From assembly GCF_000774145.1 (NCBI RefSeq), contig NZ_KN322984.1, forward strand, positions 45,380 to 109,379: a stretch of 64,000 nt of DNA. The letters are read 5' to 3'. The stretch is from Pseudomonas mediterranea CFBP 5447. GTDB taxonomy: Bacteria > Pseudomonadota > Gammaproteobacteria > Pseudomonadales > Pseudomonadaceae. The notes under the pieces were generated by a model. That model did not search any database. It had not been told where the DNA came from and saw only the letters and a list, made by a program, of their open reading frames with translations. Both the position numbers and the translations under genes were made by a program. Below are positions 36,306-49,746 of the stretch, piece after piece. Each line of letters starts with the position of its first letter. Position 1 is the stretch's first letter.

Positions 36306-36372
36306 TATCGCGAGCGGGCTCGCTCCCACAGGGTTTTGCGCAACCCTTGTGGGAGCAAGCCTGCTCGCGATT
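36306..36372. repeat. REP doublet inside the ast operon
   Basis: Inverted pair of the REP sequence (ATCGCGAGCGGGCTCGCTCCC... GGGAGCAAGCCTGCTCGCGAT) with only about 13 bp between the arms, located 4 bp from the astD stop and about 60 bp before the astB ATG on the same transcript. Confidence 0.88.
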
Positions 36373-36376
36373 GGCG

Positions 36377-38865
<2,489 letters not shown>

Positions 38866-38911
38866 GCTTTCTCCTCAGACGGGCCGCTCATGCCACCCGC
38901 GAAACTCAGAC

Positions 38912-39931
38912 TTAAACCGCCACCAGGCGCACGCTGGCGCCTTCGCCAACGCCCAGTGCCTCGGCCGCTTCCATGTCCAGGGTCACCGGTTTACCCGGCG
39001 CGTAATCGAGCTCGAGCAACACGGCGCGGTAATCCTGCAACTGCGCATTGGCCACCAGGTATTGCCGGCCGGCACCCTTGACCGGTTCGCCGAGTTTGAC
39101 CGGCACCACGCGGCTCTGGGCAATCGAGCGAATCCCCGAGACGCGGGCATGCAGGGTCGGGCCGCCGTCGAAGATGTCGATGTAATGATCGGTCTCGAAG
39201 CCTTCGCGCATCAGGATGTCGAAGGTGATCTGCGCACGCGGATGAACCTGTCCCATGGCTTCCTGGGCGGCGTCCGGCAGCAGTGGCACGTAGATCGGGT
39301 AATGCGGCATCAACTCGGCCAGGAAGGTGCGGCTTTTCAGCCCGCACAGCCGCTCGGCGGCAGCGTAGTTGAGGTCAAAGAAATTGCGACCGATGGCGTC
39401 CCAGAACGGCGAATCGCCATTTTCATCGCTGTAGCCGACGATCTCGGTCACCACCGAATCGGCGAACCGCTCCGGATGGCTGGCGACGAACAGCAGGCGC
39501 CCGCGGGAATTGAGTTCTGCCCATGGGGTGCCCACCAGGTCGCGGACCACATAGAAACTGGTCAGCAGGCTGTTGCCGGTCAGGTCGTGGCATTGGGAGA
39601 GCACGTGGATCTTGTTGTGGATCTTCAGCTCACGGGAGGCATGGACGAACGTCTCGTTGCGAAAGCTGTAGAACGGTTCGGAATAACCGGCCGATGCGAC
39701 GATGGCCGAACAGCCCACCAGTTTGCCGGTGGCCGTGTCTTCAAGGACGAAGAAATAGCTTTCTTCACCGTTGAAACTGACTTCGGCGGCAAACGAGGCT
39801 TCGCTCGCGGCGATCTTGTCGCTCAAGCGTTCCACGTCATCCGGCAAGGAAGTGACACCGATCGGACTGTCCGCAGCCAGACGCTGTACCTCGCCCAGAT
39901 CCGCCATTTGCGCGGGGCGCATCACCAGCAT
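38912..39931 (-). CDS. aruF: Arginine/ornithine succinyltransferase alpha subunit (AruF)
   Basis: Partner of the adjacent succinyltransferase subunit; the alpha chain gives activity towards ornithine too. The 339-aa protein starts MLVMRPAQMADLGEVQRLAADSPIG and keeps the GDSPFWDAIGRNFFDLNYAAAERLCG block shared with its paralogue. The ATG at 39929-39931 has AAGGAG at 8 nt. An upstream ATG would extend through a REP doublet and is rejected. Confidence 0.95.
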   Translation of the reverse strand: MLVMRPAQMADLGEVQRLAADSPIGVTSLPDDVERLSDKIAASEASFAAEVSFNGEESYFFVLEDTATGKLVGCSAIVASAGYSEPFYSFRNETFVHASRELKIHNKIHVLSQCHDLTGNSLLTSFYVVRDLVGTPWAELNSRGRLLFVASHPERFADSVVTEIVGYSDENGDSPFWDAIGRNFFDLNYAAAERLCGLKSRTFLAELMPHYPIYVPLLPDAAQEAMGQVHPRAQITFDILMREGFETDHYIDIFDGGPTLHARVSGIRSIAQSRVVPVKLGEPVKGAGRQYLVANAQLQDYRAVLLELDYAPGKPVTLDMEAAEALGVGEGASVRLVAV

Positions 39932-40002
39932 GGTGTCACTCCTTAACTTGAAATAAAGGGTTCGACCATCAGGTCGAGACTCAGAGAAAAAATACTGCTT
40001 TA

Positions 40003-40090
40003 TGTGGGAGCGAGCCTGCTCGCGATGCAGACGACTCGGTCTGTCCAGTGGAGCGAGGTGATCCCCATCGCGAGCAGGCTCGCTCCCACA
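40003..40090. repeat. REP doublet between aruC and aruF
   Basis: Inverted pair of the TGTGGGAGCGAGCCTGCTCGCGAT family in the 199-bp gap inside the aru gene set, on the path of transcription from aruC to aruF. Confidence 0.9.
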
Positions 40091-40130
40091 AAAGCCCGCC
40101 CCCAAATGGGGCCGGTCAAGCCTGAAAGAA

Positions 40131-41450
<1,320 letters not shown>

Positions 41451-41480
41451 TTATAGCGCCAAACCCCGTTTTCATTGGGT

Positions 41481-41496
41481 TTATGGCAATGCGACA
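41481..41496 (-). promoter_or_regulatory. ArgR half-site upstream of aruC
   Basis: Reading the reverse strand, TGTCGC-N8-AA is an exact match to the known P. aeruginosa ArgR half-site TGTCGCN8AAN5. It lies about 130 bp ahead of the aruC ATG. A CGTCGC-N8-AG near 41502 on the other strand is a weaker partner. Confidence 0.7.
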
Positions 41497-41582
41497 AATA
41501 GCGTCGCAAAGGCGCAGTTTAAACGTTGTCGGGGGACTTGAGGCGGCGGCATCTACATTTCCATTGCCGGGCACAGATCACC

Positions 41583-41672
41583 TGTGGGAGCGAGCCTGCT
41601 CGCGATAGCGCAATGTCAGTCGACATCGATGCCAACTGTGCCGACGCCATCGCGAGCAGGCTCGCTCCCACA
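41583..41672. repeat. REP doublet between aruC and argR
   Basis: Inverted pair of the TGTGGGAGCGAGCCTGCTCGCGAT family, close to the argR stop. The 375-bp gap between aruC and argR also holds the ArgR half-site at 41481-41496; I see nothing else there. Confidence 0.9.
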
Positions 41673-41727
41673 GCTGTGTTGTATAGATCGCCTTATTCGC
41701 GCGCCCTGCCCTCTGGCGGGAGACGCC

Positions 41728-42708
41728 CTAGCCCCGCTCGGCCGGTACCGACGACAATTCGAACGGGCTGCTGCTGCGTCGCTGGTTGCGATCTTCCCGC
41801 GGCGTGGCGCCGAAGAAGTTGCGGTAGGCGCTGGAGAAGTGTGGTCCCGAGGAGAACCCACAGGACAAGCCGATCTGGATGATGGATTTGCTGGTCTGCA
41901 TCAACATCTGCCGAGCCTTGTTCAGGCGCAGCTCCAGGTAATACTGGCTCGGCACGCGGTTGAGGTATTGCTTGAAGATCCGCTCCAGTTGCCGGCGGGA
42001 TACGCACACATGCTGGGCGATTTCGTCGGTGGTCAGCGGTTCTTCGATGTTGGCCTCCATCAGCAGCACCGCCTGGGTGAGCTTCGGATGGCTGGAACCG
42101 AGGCGGTTCTGCAACGGGATGCGCTGGCGTTCGCCACCCTCACGGATGCGCTCGACCACCAGCTCTTCCGACACTGCACCGGCCAGTTCCGCGCCGTGGT
42201 CCCGTGACAGCACCGCCAGCAGCAGGTCGAGCACCGACATGCCACCGCAGGCGGTCAAGCGGTCGCGATCCCAATCGAACAAATGACTGGTGGCGATGAC
42301 CTTGGGGAAGCGCTCGGAGAAATCATCCTGCCAGCGCCAATGCACCGCGGCGCGGTAACCGTCGAGCAAGCCCAATTGAGCCAGGGGATAGACCCCGGCC
42401 GACAAGCCACCGATCACACAACCGGCACGCACCAGTTGCTTGAGTGCGCTGCTCAGGTTGGAGGCCAATGCAGCCGGGGGTTCATCGGCCAGCAGGAACA
42501 GCTTCTGGAGCCCTTCAAGCTTGCCCGCCCAGGGCTCGCCGGGTAACTGCCAGGCGCCCTCGCCCGCCGGCTCGGCCTGCAGGAACGACAGTTCGTAGAC
42601 CACTTCCGGGTGCACCCGCTGAGCGACACGCAAGGCCTCCTCAGCCAGCGCCAGCGTCAAGGCTTTAGTGCTGGGCCAAATCAGGAAACCAATTCGATGG
42701 GCAGTCAT
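41728..42708 (-). CDS. argR: ArgR, AraC/GlxA-type arginine-responsive regulator
   Basis: Arginine-dependent activator/repressor of Pseudomonas arginine genes; unrelated to the E. coli ArgR fold. The 326-aa protein has an N-terminal DJ-1/PfpI-like (GlxA) domain (RIGFLIWPSTKALTLALAEEALRVA, CVIGGLSAGVYPLA) and a C-terminal AraC helix-turn-helix pair (DEIAQHVCVSRRQLERIFKQYLNRVPSQYY; QIGLSCGFSSGPHFSSAYRNFFG). It follows aotP as last gene of the aot operon. Confidence 0.95.
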   Translation of the reverse strand: MTAHRIGFLIWPSTKALTLALAEEALRVAQRVHPEVVYELSFLQAEPAGEGAWQLPGEPWAGKLEGLQKLFLLADEPPAALASNLSSALKQLVRAGCVIGGLSAGVYPLAQLGLLDGYRAAVHWRWQDDFSERFPKVIATSHLFDWDRDRLTACGGMSVLDLLLAVLSRDHGAELAGAVSEELVVERIREGGERQRIPLQNRLGSSHPKLTQAVLLMEANIEEPLTTDEIAQHVCVSRRQLERIFKQYLNRVPSQYYLELRLNKARQMLMQTSKSIIQIGLSCGFSSGPHFSSAYRNFFGATPREDRNQRRSSSPFELSSVPAERG

Positions 42709-42821
42709 GGCGGGCGATCCGAAACGAAAACAGTGTTAAAGCCAAAAGCGGCTGCAACCAAATTAGACCATCTGGCACGTGGTGCGCAGCATGACCCAAA
42801 TCAGGTGCGTAACGGGAGCAA

Positions 42822-43586
42822 TTACTTGAGGCTGCCCGAAAGAAATTGTTGCAGACGCTCCGATTGCGGATTGACCAGCACTTCGCGCGGGTTGCCGCTT
42901 TCTTCGACGATGCCTTTGTGCAGGAACACCAGCTGGTTCGACACCTCGCGGGCAAAGCCCATTTCGTGGGTCACCACCACCATGGTCCGGCCTTCCAGGG
43001 CCAGGGCCTGCATCACCTTGAGCACGTCGCCCACCAGTTCCGGGTCGAGGGCCGACGTCGGTTCGTCGAACAACATGACTTCCGGCTCCATCGCCAGCGC
43101 CCGGGCAATCGCCACGCGCTGCTGCTCGCCACCGGACATGTGGCCCGGATAAGCGTCCTTGCGATGAGCCACGCCCACTTTGTTCAGGTAATGCTCAGCC
43201 TTCTCGCGAGCCTCGGCCTTGGCAACACCCAGCACATGCACTGGCGCTTCCATGATGTTTTCCAGCGCGGTCATGTGGGACCACAGGTTGAAATGCTGGA
43301 ACACCATCGACAGCCGCGAACGCATGCGCTGCAACTGCTTGGGGTCCGCGGCCTTCAACGCGCCATCCTTGCTGGCCACCAGCTTCAGCTCTTCGTTGTT
43401 GAGCAGGATCTTGCCGGCATGGGGTTGCTCGAGCAGGTTGATGCAACGCAGGAAGGTACTTTTACCGGAGCCACTGGAGCCGATGATGCTGATCACATCG
43501 CCGGCGGCGGCCTTCAGGGACACGCCCTTGAGCACTTCGTGACTGCCATAGCGTTTATGCAGGTCTTGGACTTCGAGCTTGTACAT
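42822..43586 (-). CDS. aotP: AotP, ATPase of the arginine/ornithine ABC importer
   Basis: Energises uptake of arginine and ornithine. The 254-aa protein has Walker A (GSSGSGKST), Q-loop, the signature MSGGEQQRVAIARAL, Walker B (VMLFDEPTSALDPE) and H-loop (VVVTHEMGF). It lies 113 bp ahead of argR and 55 bp after aotM; the order aotJ-Q-M-P-argR is as in P. aeruginosa, except that aotO is missing. Confidence 0.95.
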   Translation of the reverse strand: MYKLEVQDLHKRYGSHEVLKGVSLKAAAGDVISIIGSSGSGKSTFLRCINLLEQPHAGKILLNNEELKLVASKDGALKAADPKQLQRMRSRLSMVFQHFNLWSHMTALENIMEAPVHVLGVAKAEAREKAEHYLNKVGVAHRKDAYPGHMSGGEQQRVAIARALAMEPEVMLFDEPTSALDPELVGDVLKVMQALALEGRTMVVVTHEMGFAREVSNQLVFLHKGIVEESGNPREVLVNPQSERLQQFLSGSLK

Positions 43587-43641
43587 GCGGTCGTTCTCAC
43601 AAAACGTCAGTCGTTGGGCAGTCGATCGGATCGACGCGTTA

Positions 43642-44340
43642 TCAGTGCTTGCGCGGGGCCAGGTAACTCAGCCAGCGACGCTCGGCCAGTTTGAACAGGC
43701 GCACCAGGATGAAGGTCAGGCACAGGTAGAACACGCCGGCCGTGATGTAAGCCTCGAACGGCAGGTAATACTGGGCATTCACCGTGCGCGCGGCACCGGT
43801 GATGTCGATCAGGGTCACGATGGAGGCCAGGCTGGTGGTCTGCAGCATCATGATCACTTCGTTGCTGTATTGCGGCAGCGCCCGGCGCAGGGCCGACGGC
43901 AACAGGATCCGGCGATACAGCGTGAAGCGCGACATGCCCATGGCTTTGGCCGCCTCGATCTCGCCATTGGGCGTGGCCCGCAGGCTGCCGGCGATGATTT
44001 CGGCGGTGTAGGCGCTGGTGTTGATGGCGAAGGCGAGACAGGCACAGAACGTCGCACTGGACAGCCACGGCCAGAGGAAGCTTTCACGCACGAACTCGAA
44101 CTGCGCCAACCCGTAGTAGATCAGGAACAGTTGCACCAGCATCGGCGTGCCGCGAATCACGTAGGTGTAGAGCCAGGCCGTCATGTTCACGACCGGCTGC
44201 TTGGACACCCGCATCAACCCCAGGGGCAGCGCCGCCAGCAGGCCGAAGAACAGCGACAGCGCCAGCAACTTCAGGGTGGTCAGCAGGCCGCCAAAGTACA
44301 GCGGCAAAGCTTCATAGATGACGTTGTAGTCGAAGATCAT
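43642..44340 (-). CDS. aotM: AotM, permease of the arginine/ornithine ABC importer
   Basis: One of two inner-membrane subunits of the importer. The 232-aa protein has about five hydrophobic segments and the EAA loop (GEIEAAKAMGMSRFTLYRRILLPSALRRALPQYSNEVIMMLQTTSL). The ATG overlaps the stop of aotQ by 4 bp, so both are coupled. Confidence 0.94.
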   Translation of the reverse strand: MIFDYNVIYEALPLYFGGLLTTLKLLALSLFFGLLAALPLGLMRVSKQPVVNMTAWLYTYVIRGTPMLVQLFLIYYGLAQFEFVRESFLWPWLSSATFCACLAFAINTSAYTAEIIAGSLRATPNGEIEAAKAMGMSRFTLYRRILLPSALRRALPQYSNEVIMMLQTTSLASIVTLIDITGAARTVNAQYYLPFEAYITAGVFYLCLTFILVRLFKLAERRWLSYLAPRKH

Positions 44341-45026
44341 AGATCAGCCGCCCTTACGCCTACCGAGTAGCGCTTCTCAAGGTGACGCAATGCCAGCAAC
44401 GAGACACTGGTGATCACCAGGTACATCGCCGCCACTGCCAGGAAGAAGGTGAAAGGCTCACGGGTGGCATCCGCCGCCTGCTTGGCCTTGAACATCATGT
44501 CTTGCAGGCCCACCACCGAAATCAACGCGGTCGCCTTGGTCAGCACCAGCCAGTTGTTGGTGAAGCCCGGGATCGCCAGGCGAATCATCTGCGGCACCAG
44601 CACCCGGAAGAACACCTGGAACCCGCTCATGCCATACGCCATGCCCGCCTCGGCCTGTCCCTTGGGGATCGCCATGAACGCACCGCGAAAGGTTTCCGAC
44701 AGGTAGGCACCGAAGATGAAGCCGAGGGTGCCGATACCGGCTGCCAGGGGATTGAGGTCGATGTAGTCGTCATAACCGAGCATCGGCGCCACCCGGTTGA
44801 GCAGGTCCTGGCCGCCGTAGAAAATCAGCAGGATCAGCACCAGGTCAGGAATACCGCGGATGACCGTGGAGTACAGGTCACCCAGCCACGCCAGCCAGCG
44901 CACCGGCGAGAGGCGCAACGCGACACCGATCAACCCCAGGACGATGGCCAGGGCCATGGACGACAAGGCGAGCTGAAGCGTCAACCATGCGCCATCGAGG
45001 ATGACAGCCCCGTAGCCTTTCAACAT
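44337..45026 (-). CDS. aotQ: AotQ, permease of the arginine/ornithine ABC importer
   Basis: Second inner-membrane subunit. The 229-aa protein has an N-terminal membrane segment (GAWLTLQLALSSMALAIVLGLIG), IRGIPDLVLILLIFYG and the EAA loop (GQAEAGMAYGMSGFQVFFRVLVPQMIRLAIPGFTNNWLVL). It lies 89 bp downstream of aotJ and overlaps aotM. Confidence 0.94.
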   Translation of the reverse strand: MLKGYGAVILDGAWLTLQLALSSMALAIVLGLIGVALRLSPVRWLAWLGDLYSTVIRGIPDLVLILLIFYGGQDLLNRVAPMLGYDDYIDLNPLAAGIGTLGFIFGAYLSETFRGAFMAIPKGQAEAGMAYGMSGFQVFFRVLVPQMIRLAIPGFTNNWLVLTKATALISVVGLQDMMFKAKQAADATREPFTFFLAVAAMYLVITSVSLLALRHLEKRYSVGVRAADL

Positions 45027-45115
45027 GATTCAGGTCCTCGAAAGTGGGATGTAAAAATGGCGCAAACCGCAGGGAGCCTGTTGCTTGCGCCATTTCGCAC
45101 GAGTGGCGGGCGGTG

Positions 45116-45889
45116 TTACTTGCCGTAGATGTCGAAGGCGAAGTACTTGTCCTGGATCTGCTTGTATTTACCGTTCTCGCGAATAGCGGCGATGGCGCCA
45201 TTGATCTTGTCTTTCAGGGCATCGCCCTTGCGCACCGCGATCCCTACGCCGTCGCCGAAATATTTGACGTCGGTGAAGGCCGGACCGACGAAAGCAAAGC
45301 CTTTGCCGGCATCGGTCTTCAGGAAGCCGTCATCCAACAGCGTAGCGTCTGCCACGGTACCGTCGAGGCGACCGGCGGAGACATCCAGGTAGATTTCGTT
45401 CTGCGAACCGTATGGTTTGATCTCGGCACCCAACGGGGCGAGGACTTCACGGGCAAAACGCTCATGGATCGAACCGCGCTGCACGCCGATGTTCTTGCCT
45501 TTGAGTTCGGTCAGGCCATCGCTGACCTGGGTACCGGCCTTCATCACCAGACGCGCCGGGGTGTTGTAGTACTTGTTGGTGAAGTCCACCGACTTCTTGC
45601 GATCTTCAGTGATCGACATGGAGGACAGGATCGCGTCGATCTTGCGCACCTTGAGCGCCGGGATCAGGCCGTCGAACTCTTGCTCGACCCACACGCACTT
45701 GACCTTCATCTCTTCGCACAGCGCATTGCCGATGTCGTAGTCGAAACCGACGATGCTGCCGTCCGGGGCTTTCGAGGCAAACGGAGGGTAAGCCGCTTCG
45801 ATACCGATCTTCAGGGGCTTTTCATCGGCGAATGTCGGCAGGGACAGCACGGACAGTGCCAGGGCGCCAAGCAGCACAAGTTTCTTCAT
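45116..45889 (-). CDS. aotJ: AotJ, periplasmic arginine/ornithine-binding protein
   Basis: Binds the substrate in the periplasm and delivers it to AotQM. The 257-aa protein has a signal peptide ([21 protein letters not shown], cut after A21), [34 protein letters not shown] and the [16 protein letters not shown] motif, the usual SBP family 3 layout. The ATG at 45887-45889 is chosen; a start 51 bp upstream would mask the signal peptide. First gene of the aot operon. Confidence 0.95.
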   Translation of the reverse strand: MKKLVLLGALALSVLSLPTFADEKPLKIGIEAAYPPFASKAPDGSIVGFDYDIGNALCEEMKVKCVWVEQEFDGLIPALKVRKIDAILSSMSITEDRKKSVDFTNKYYNTPARLVMKAGTQVSDGLTELKGKNIGVQRGSIHERFAREVLAPLGAEIKPYGSQNEIYLDVSAGRLDGTVADATLLDDGFLKTDAGKGFAFVGPAFTDVKYFGDGVGIAVRKGDALKDKINGAIAAIRENGKYKQIQDKYFAFDIYGK

Positions 45890-46056
45890 CTTGGGACTCC
45901 ATCGGTAAAGGGCAAAACGGCAGAGTGAGCAACAGCCCAATATGCGAATGAGTGAAACGAACGTAGGTGCTGCGTCCTAGGAAACGGGCGTTTTTTATCA
46001 ACGCAGGCCACGACGAGCGAGTGATCGGCATTCTAACGACAGGCCCGAAGCCGATA

Positions 46057-46072
46057 TTTCTTCAATGCGACA
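46057..46072 (-). promoter_or_regulatory. ArgR half-site upstream of aotJ
   Basis: Reverse strand TGTCGC-N8-AA matches the P. aeruginosa ArgR half-site exactly; a weaker TCTCGA-N8-TA lies 22 bp upstream on the same strand, so the two may form the usual direct repeat. It is about 170 bp before the aotJ ATG. No gene is visible in the rest of 45890-46389. Confidence 0.65.
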
Positions 46073-46389
46073 ACAAATTACAGAAGCATCGAGAAAGCAG
46101 TTCGAGCACATTGACAGCCCTGCAAATTCATGCAAGAGCGAAAGAAAGGAAACCAATACACATTGCAAATTGCGGGCCCATTATTCGCAAACCCTTCTAA
46201 TCCGGCAAGCACAGCGTGTCGGCTTATTTTAACGAGAAGCTGCGAATGCCCTGAACCGGGACTCGACGTTTCCCATCGCCTCGGTACGGTGCCTTTGGTT
46301 ACACATTTCTAAACATCGGTAACGTTGCGAAAGGTCTGATGTTGAACGTCGATATTTATTCGCAGACACCATGAGGCGAACACCAACCC

Positions 46390-46521
46390 TGTGGCGAGGG
46401 GATTTATCCCCGCTGGGCTGCGCAGCAGCCCCAAGACAGTTGACTCAATCTGTCTGGCACACCGAGGTGTCAGGGTTTAGGGCCGCTTCGCGCCCCAGCG
46501 GGGATAAATCCCCTCGCCACA
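46390..46521. repeat. Type-2 intergenic inverted repeat (GTGGCGAGGGGATTTATCCC)
   Basis: Second copy of the element at 24026-24156: arms TGTGGCGAGGGGATTTATCC and GGGGATAAATCCCCTCGCCACA at the ends, with GCTGGGCTGCGCAGCAGCCCC after the left arm and CGCGCCCCAGC before the right. Centre sequences differ, so the arms are the conserved part. Confidence 0.87.
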
Positions 46522-46554
46522 GAGGCATCCTCACCTCATGAGAATGCGTCACAC

Positions 46555-46594
46555 ATAAAAAAGCCCCGCCCGGCAATTGCCGGGCGGGGCTCTC
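46555..46594 (-). terminator. Rho-independent terminator of acsA
   Basis: On the reverse strand a perfect GC-rich stem AGCCCCGCCCGGCA/TGCCGGGCGGGGCT is followed by T6. It lies 18 bp past the acsA stop. Confidence 0.92.
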
Positions 46595-46612
46595 AGGTGA
46601 CACGAACCGTCG

Positions 46613-48568
46613 TCAGGCGACGTTCATGGTCTTGTGCGTCTCGATCAGATGCGCCACCACACCTGGGTCGGCCAGCGTGGAGATATCACCCAACCCGTCG
46701 TATTCCGCCGTGGCGATCTTGCGCAGGATGCGGCGCATGATCTTGCCGGAACGGGTCTTCGGCAAACCGGGTGCCCACTGGATGACATCCGGCGAAGCAA
46801 TCGGGCCGATCTCCTTGCGTACCCAGTTTTTCAGTTCCAGGCGCAGGGCTTCGCTGGTTTCTTCACCGGCGTTGAGGGTGACATAGACGTAGATACCCTG
46901 CCCCTTGATGTCATGCGGCACACCGACCACCGCCGCTTCGGCGACTTTCGGGTGGGCGACCATGGCGCTTTCGATCTCGGCCGTACCCATGCGGTGGCCG
47001 GACACGTTGAGCACGTCATCCACCCGACCGGTGATCCAGTAGTAGCCATCGGCATCGCGACGCGCACCGTCGCCGGTGAAATACATGCCGCTGAAGGTCT
47101 TGAAGTAGGTGTCGACGAAACGGTCATGGTCGCCGTACAGCGTCCGCGCCTGGCCTGGCCACGAATCGAGGATCACCAGGTTGCCTTCGGCCGCGCCTTC
47201 AATCAGGTTGCCGAGGTTGTCCACCAGGGCCGGCACCACGCCGAAGAACGGACGCGTGGCCGAACCCGGTTTCAGCGCCGTGGCACCTGGCAGCGGGCTG
47301 ATCAGCACGCCACCGGTTTCGGTCTGCCACCAGGTGTCGACGATCGGGCAACGCTCCTTGCCGACGTTCTTGTAGTACCAGTCCCAGGCTTCCGGGTTGA
47401 TTGGCTCACCCACCGAGCCCAGCAGGCGCAGGCTGCTGCCATCGGCGCCTTCGACGGCCGCGGTGCCCGAGGCCATCATCGCGCGGATAGCGGTCGGCGC
47501 GGTGTAGAGGATATTGACCTTGTGCTTGTCGATGACCTGGGCCACCCGGGTGATGTCCGGGTAGTTCGGCACGCCTTCGAACAGCAAGGTGGTCGCGCCG
47601 TTCGCCAGTGGACCGTAGACGATGTAACTGTGGCCGGTGACCCAGCCAACGTCGGCGGTGCACCAGTAGATCTCGCCCGGCTTGTAGTCGAACACGCGCT
47701 CATGGGTCATGGCCGCGTACAGCAGGTAGCCGGCCGTGGTGTGTTGCACGCCCTTTGGCTTGCCGGTGGAACCGGAGGTGTAGAGGATGAACAGCGCTTC
47801 TTCAGCGCCCATTTCCTTCGGCGCGCAAACGGTGCCAGCGACTTTCATCAGGTCTTCGTACCAGATGTCGCGGTGCTGGTTCCACTTGATGTTGCCCGCG
47901 GTGCGCTTGCACACGATGACTTTCTGGATGCTGCTGGTTTCCGGGTTGGTCAGCGCGTCGTCGACGTTGGCCTTGAGCGGGATCTTCTTGCCGGCACGAA
48001 CGCCTTCGTCGGCGGTGATCACCACTTTGGATTTGCAGTCGATGATGCGACCGGCCAGTGCTTCAGGCGAGAACCCACCGAACACCACCGAGTGGATCGC
48101 GCCGATGCGGGTACAGGCCAGCATGGCGACCACGGCCTCGGGGATCATCGGCATATAGATCGTCACCACGTCGCCGCGATGCACGTCCTGGCCGCGCAGG
48201 GCGTTGGCGAACTTGCAGACTTCTTCGTGCAGTTCACGGTAAGTGATCTTGCGACTCTCGGCCGGGTCATCGCCTTCCCAGATAATCGCGACCTGATCGC
48301 CACGCTCGGCCAGGTGACGGTCGAGGCAGTTATAGGAAACGTTCAAGGTGCCGTCGGCAAACCACTTGATATCGACATGGTGATCGTCGAAGGACGTCTG
48401 CTTCACCGTAGTGAACGGCTTGATCCAGTCGAGGCGCTTGGCCTGCTCGCGCCAGAAACCATCCGGGTTGACCACCGACTGTTGGTACATGGCCTTGTAG
48501 GTCGCCTCGTCAGTCAGCGTACTGGCTGCTACCTCGGGACGAACGGGATACAGAGAAGCCGCACTCAT
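46613..48568 (-). CDS. acsA: Acetyl-CoA synthetase
   Basis: Activates acetate to acetyl-CoA via acetyl-AMP. The 651-aa ANL enzyme has the P-loop [67 protein letters not shown] and the C-terminal acetylatable lysine in [15 protein letters not shown]. The ATG at 48566-48568 is chosen since the extension upstream is not homologous in style. Its promoter shares the 429-bp gap with the DUF2790 gene. Confidence 0.97.
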   Translation of the reverse strand: MSAASLYPVRPEVAASTLTDEATYKAMYQQSVVNPDGFWREQAKRLDWIKPFTTVKQTSFDDHHVDIKWFADGTLNVSYNCLDRHLAERGDQVAIIWEGDDPAESRKITYRELHEEVCKFANALRGQDVHRGDVVTIYMPMIPEAVVAMLACTRIGAIHSVVFGGFSPEALAGRIIDCKSKVVITADEGVRAGKKIPLKANVDDALTNPETSSIQKVIVCKRTAGNIKWNQHRDIWYEDLMKVAGTVCAPKEMGAEEALFILYTSGSTGKPKGVQHTTAGYLLYAAMTHERVFDYKPGEIYWCTADVGWVTGHSYIVYGPLANGATTLLFEGVPNYPDITRVAQVIDKHKVNILYTAPTAIRAMMASGTAAVEGADGSSLRLLGSVGEPINPEAWDWYYKNVGKERCPIVDTWWQTETGGVLISPLPGATALKPGSATRPFFGVVPALVDNLGNLIEGAAEGNLVILDSWPGQARTLYGDHDRFVDTYFKTFSGMYFTGDGARRDADGYYWITGRVDDVLNVSGHRMGTAEIESAMVAHPKVAEAAVVGVPHDIKGQGIYVYVTLNAGEETSEALRLELKNWVRKEIGPIASPDVIQWAPGLPKTRSGKIMRRILRKIATAEYDGLGDISTLADPGVVAHLIETHKTMNVA

Positions 48569-48997
48569 GTTTCTTACCTCGGTGACATAGTTGTTTTTGT
48601 ATGGTCCCGTTGTAGCCCGGGGCGGGCCTATAGAACCATTCGACGATGGTAGTAACAAGTCCCTACAAAATGTCGGTACAAACGTGCAAGACCCTAATCA
48701 CAACCCATTCCCCATGTGGGAGCGAGCCTGCTCGCGATGACGCCAGCCAATCCAGAACAGAGCCAACAGAAGTTCTCGGCTCCTGACGATTATTACCAAA
48801 TCAACCAAAAGTCTTTATCAAAACCCGGTCTGTTTGCATCAACTCCCGCTCCCTAGAATCCATCTCGCCAACCGGCAAACACGATTGACGCAACACAGCC
48901 CCCACGAAGGCCGTTAATCAAACTTCCAATACTTGCTCCACACGCAACCCCAAAAAGGTTGCGTGACCCCACTCGACCTCAAGAAAGGTGAAATCAG
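48569..48997. other. Divergent intergenic region acsA / DUF2790 gene
   Basis: No gene seen. One unpaired REP lies at 48715-48739; the rest holds only AT-rich stretches (about 48780-48830) likely to carry the two promoters, which I cannot define. Confidence 0.5.
48715..48739 (+). repeat. Single REP sequence
   Basis: One copy of TGTGGGAGCGAGCCTGCTCGCGAT without an inverted partner nearby, unlike nearly all others in the window. Confidence 0.8.
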
Positions 48998-49261
48998 ATG
49001 AAAGCTTTATGGGTTCTGGTCCTCGGCAGCCTTTGCGCTACGGCGATGGCAGACGAGGCCCCGACCGATGTCCCTCGGCAAAAACCCGCCATCGAGGAGT
49101 ACACCTACTCCACCCACCTGGACATTGCCAAAATCATTTACATGAGCGCAGTCCCGAACGTCTGCGAAGTGGTCCCGGCAAAAATGGAATACGAAGACTC
49201 CAAAGGCCAACGCCACATCCTGCGCTACAGCGTCATGGGCAACGGCTGTTCCAACGGCTGA
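48998..49261 (+). CDS. Small secreted DUF2790-family protein
   Basis: Unknown role; DUF2790 proteins are short exported proteins found in Pseudomonas. The 87-aa protein has a signal peptide (KALWVLVLGSLCATAMA) and two Cys (VCEVVPAKMEYEDSKGQ and GNGCSNG) suitable for a disulphide, with the YSTHLDIAKII motif. AAAGGTG precedes the ATG. It is followed by a terminator. Confidence 0.82.
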   Translation: MKALWVLVLGSLCATAMADEAPTDVPRQKPAIEEYTYSTHLDIAKIIYMSAVPNVCEVVPAKMEYEDSKGQRHILRYSVMGNGCSNG

Positions 49262-49278
49262 TCATTACCGCTATTTTC

Positions 49279-49305
49279 AGGGCCCGATTTTGATCGGGCC
49301 TGGTT
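49279..49305 (+). terminator. Likely terminator of the DUF2790 gene
   Basis: Stem GGCCCGAT (49281-49288) and ATCGGGCC (49293-49300) with a short T-rich follow-up (TGGTTGTG). Confidence 0.55.
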
Positions 49306-49335
49306 GTGTCTGGCGACGTCGAAAACCCTCCCTAA

Positions 49336-49351
49336 ACACAACATGTAGTGT
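49336..49351. promoter_or_regulatory. Palindrome ACACAACATGTAGTGT, possible NrdR-type box
   Basis: A 16-bp near-perfect dyad (14 of 16 bases symmetrical) about 395 bp ahead of nrdB. Its ends ACAC/GTGT recall the NrdR box; a second box at the usual spacing was not found. Confidence 0.35.
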
Positions 49352-49746
49352 AAAAACGCAAAAATAGGTCGTTTTTTGATCAAAAAATCACGCCGCACGA
49401 TTCATGCAAAAAAAATCTATAACCGCCAAAGCCTTGTAAACCCTCGCTCCAACGCGAATACGCCCCCCACCGCGCCCTCCGTGGGCGATTTCGCCGCACC
49501 ACGTAGGCAAAAAAGTCCTTATAATGCCGCCTTAAACGGGCCTGCAATATTCCCTTACAGGGGATCAAGCCAGTCTGAAGCCCACGCAAAGGCCCCTCGC
49601 CTTTTCGCGTTCACCGCCGCTTCAGCATGACCCGTACATTTTTCTGTTTATTGCCTGCGTCAGCTGCAAGAAACGATTTTCCAAGATCCACCGCCGCCAG
49701 CAGGCCTTCACCAGGCTTCTGGCCCTCACGCAGGAGACGACACGTC
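49352..49746. other. Long leader region of nrdB
   Basis: No gene seen. It holds an A-rich stretch (49355-49430), TATAAT at 49520-49525 without a clear -35, and a short run of alternative in-frame codons before the nrdB ATG. The nrdA gene expected nearby is absent. Confidence 0.5.

Noticed and set aside
46634..48652. A 672-codon open frame antisense to acsA
   Set aside because: Same codon-bias effect; acsA on the other strand has all family motifs.
49279..49305. Regulatory palindrome before nrdB
   Set aside because: GGCCCGAT/ATCGGGCC is better read as the terminator of the DUF2790 gene.
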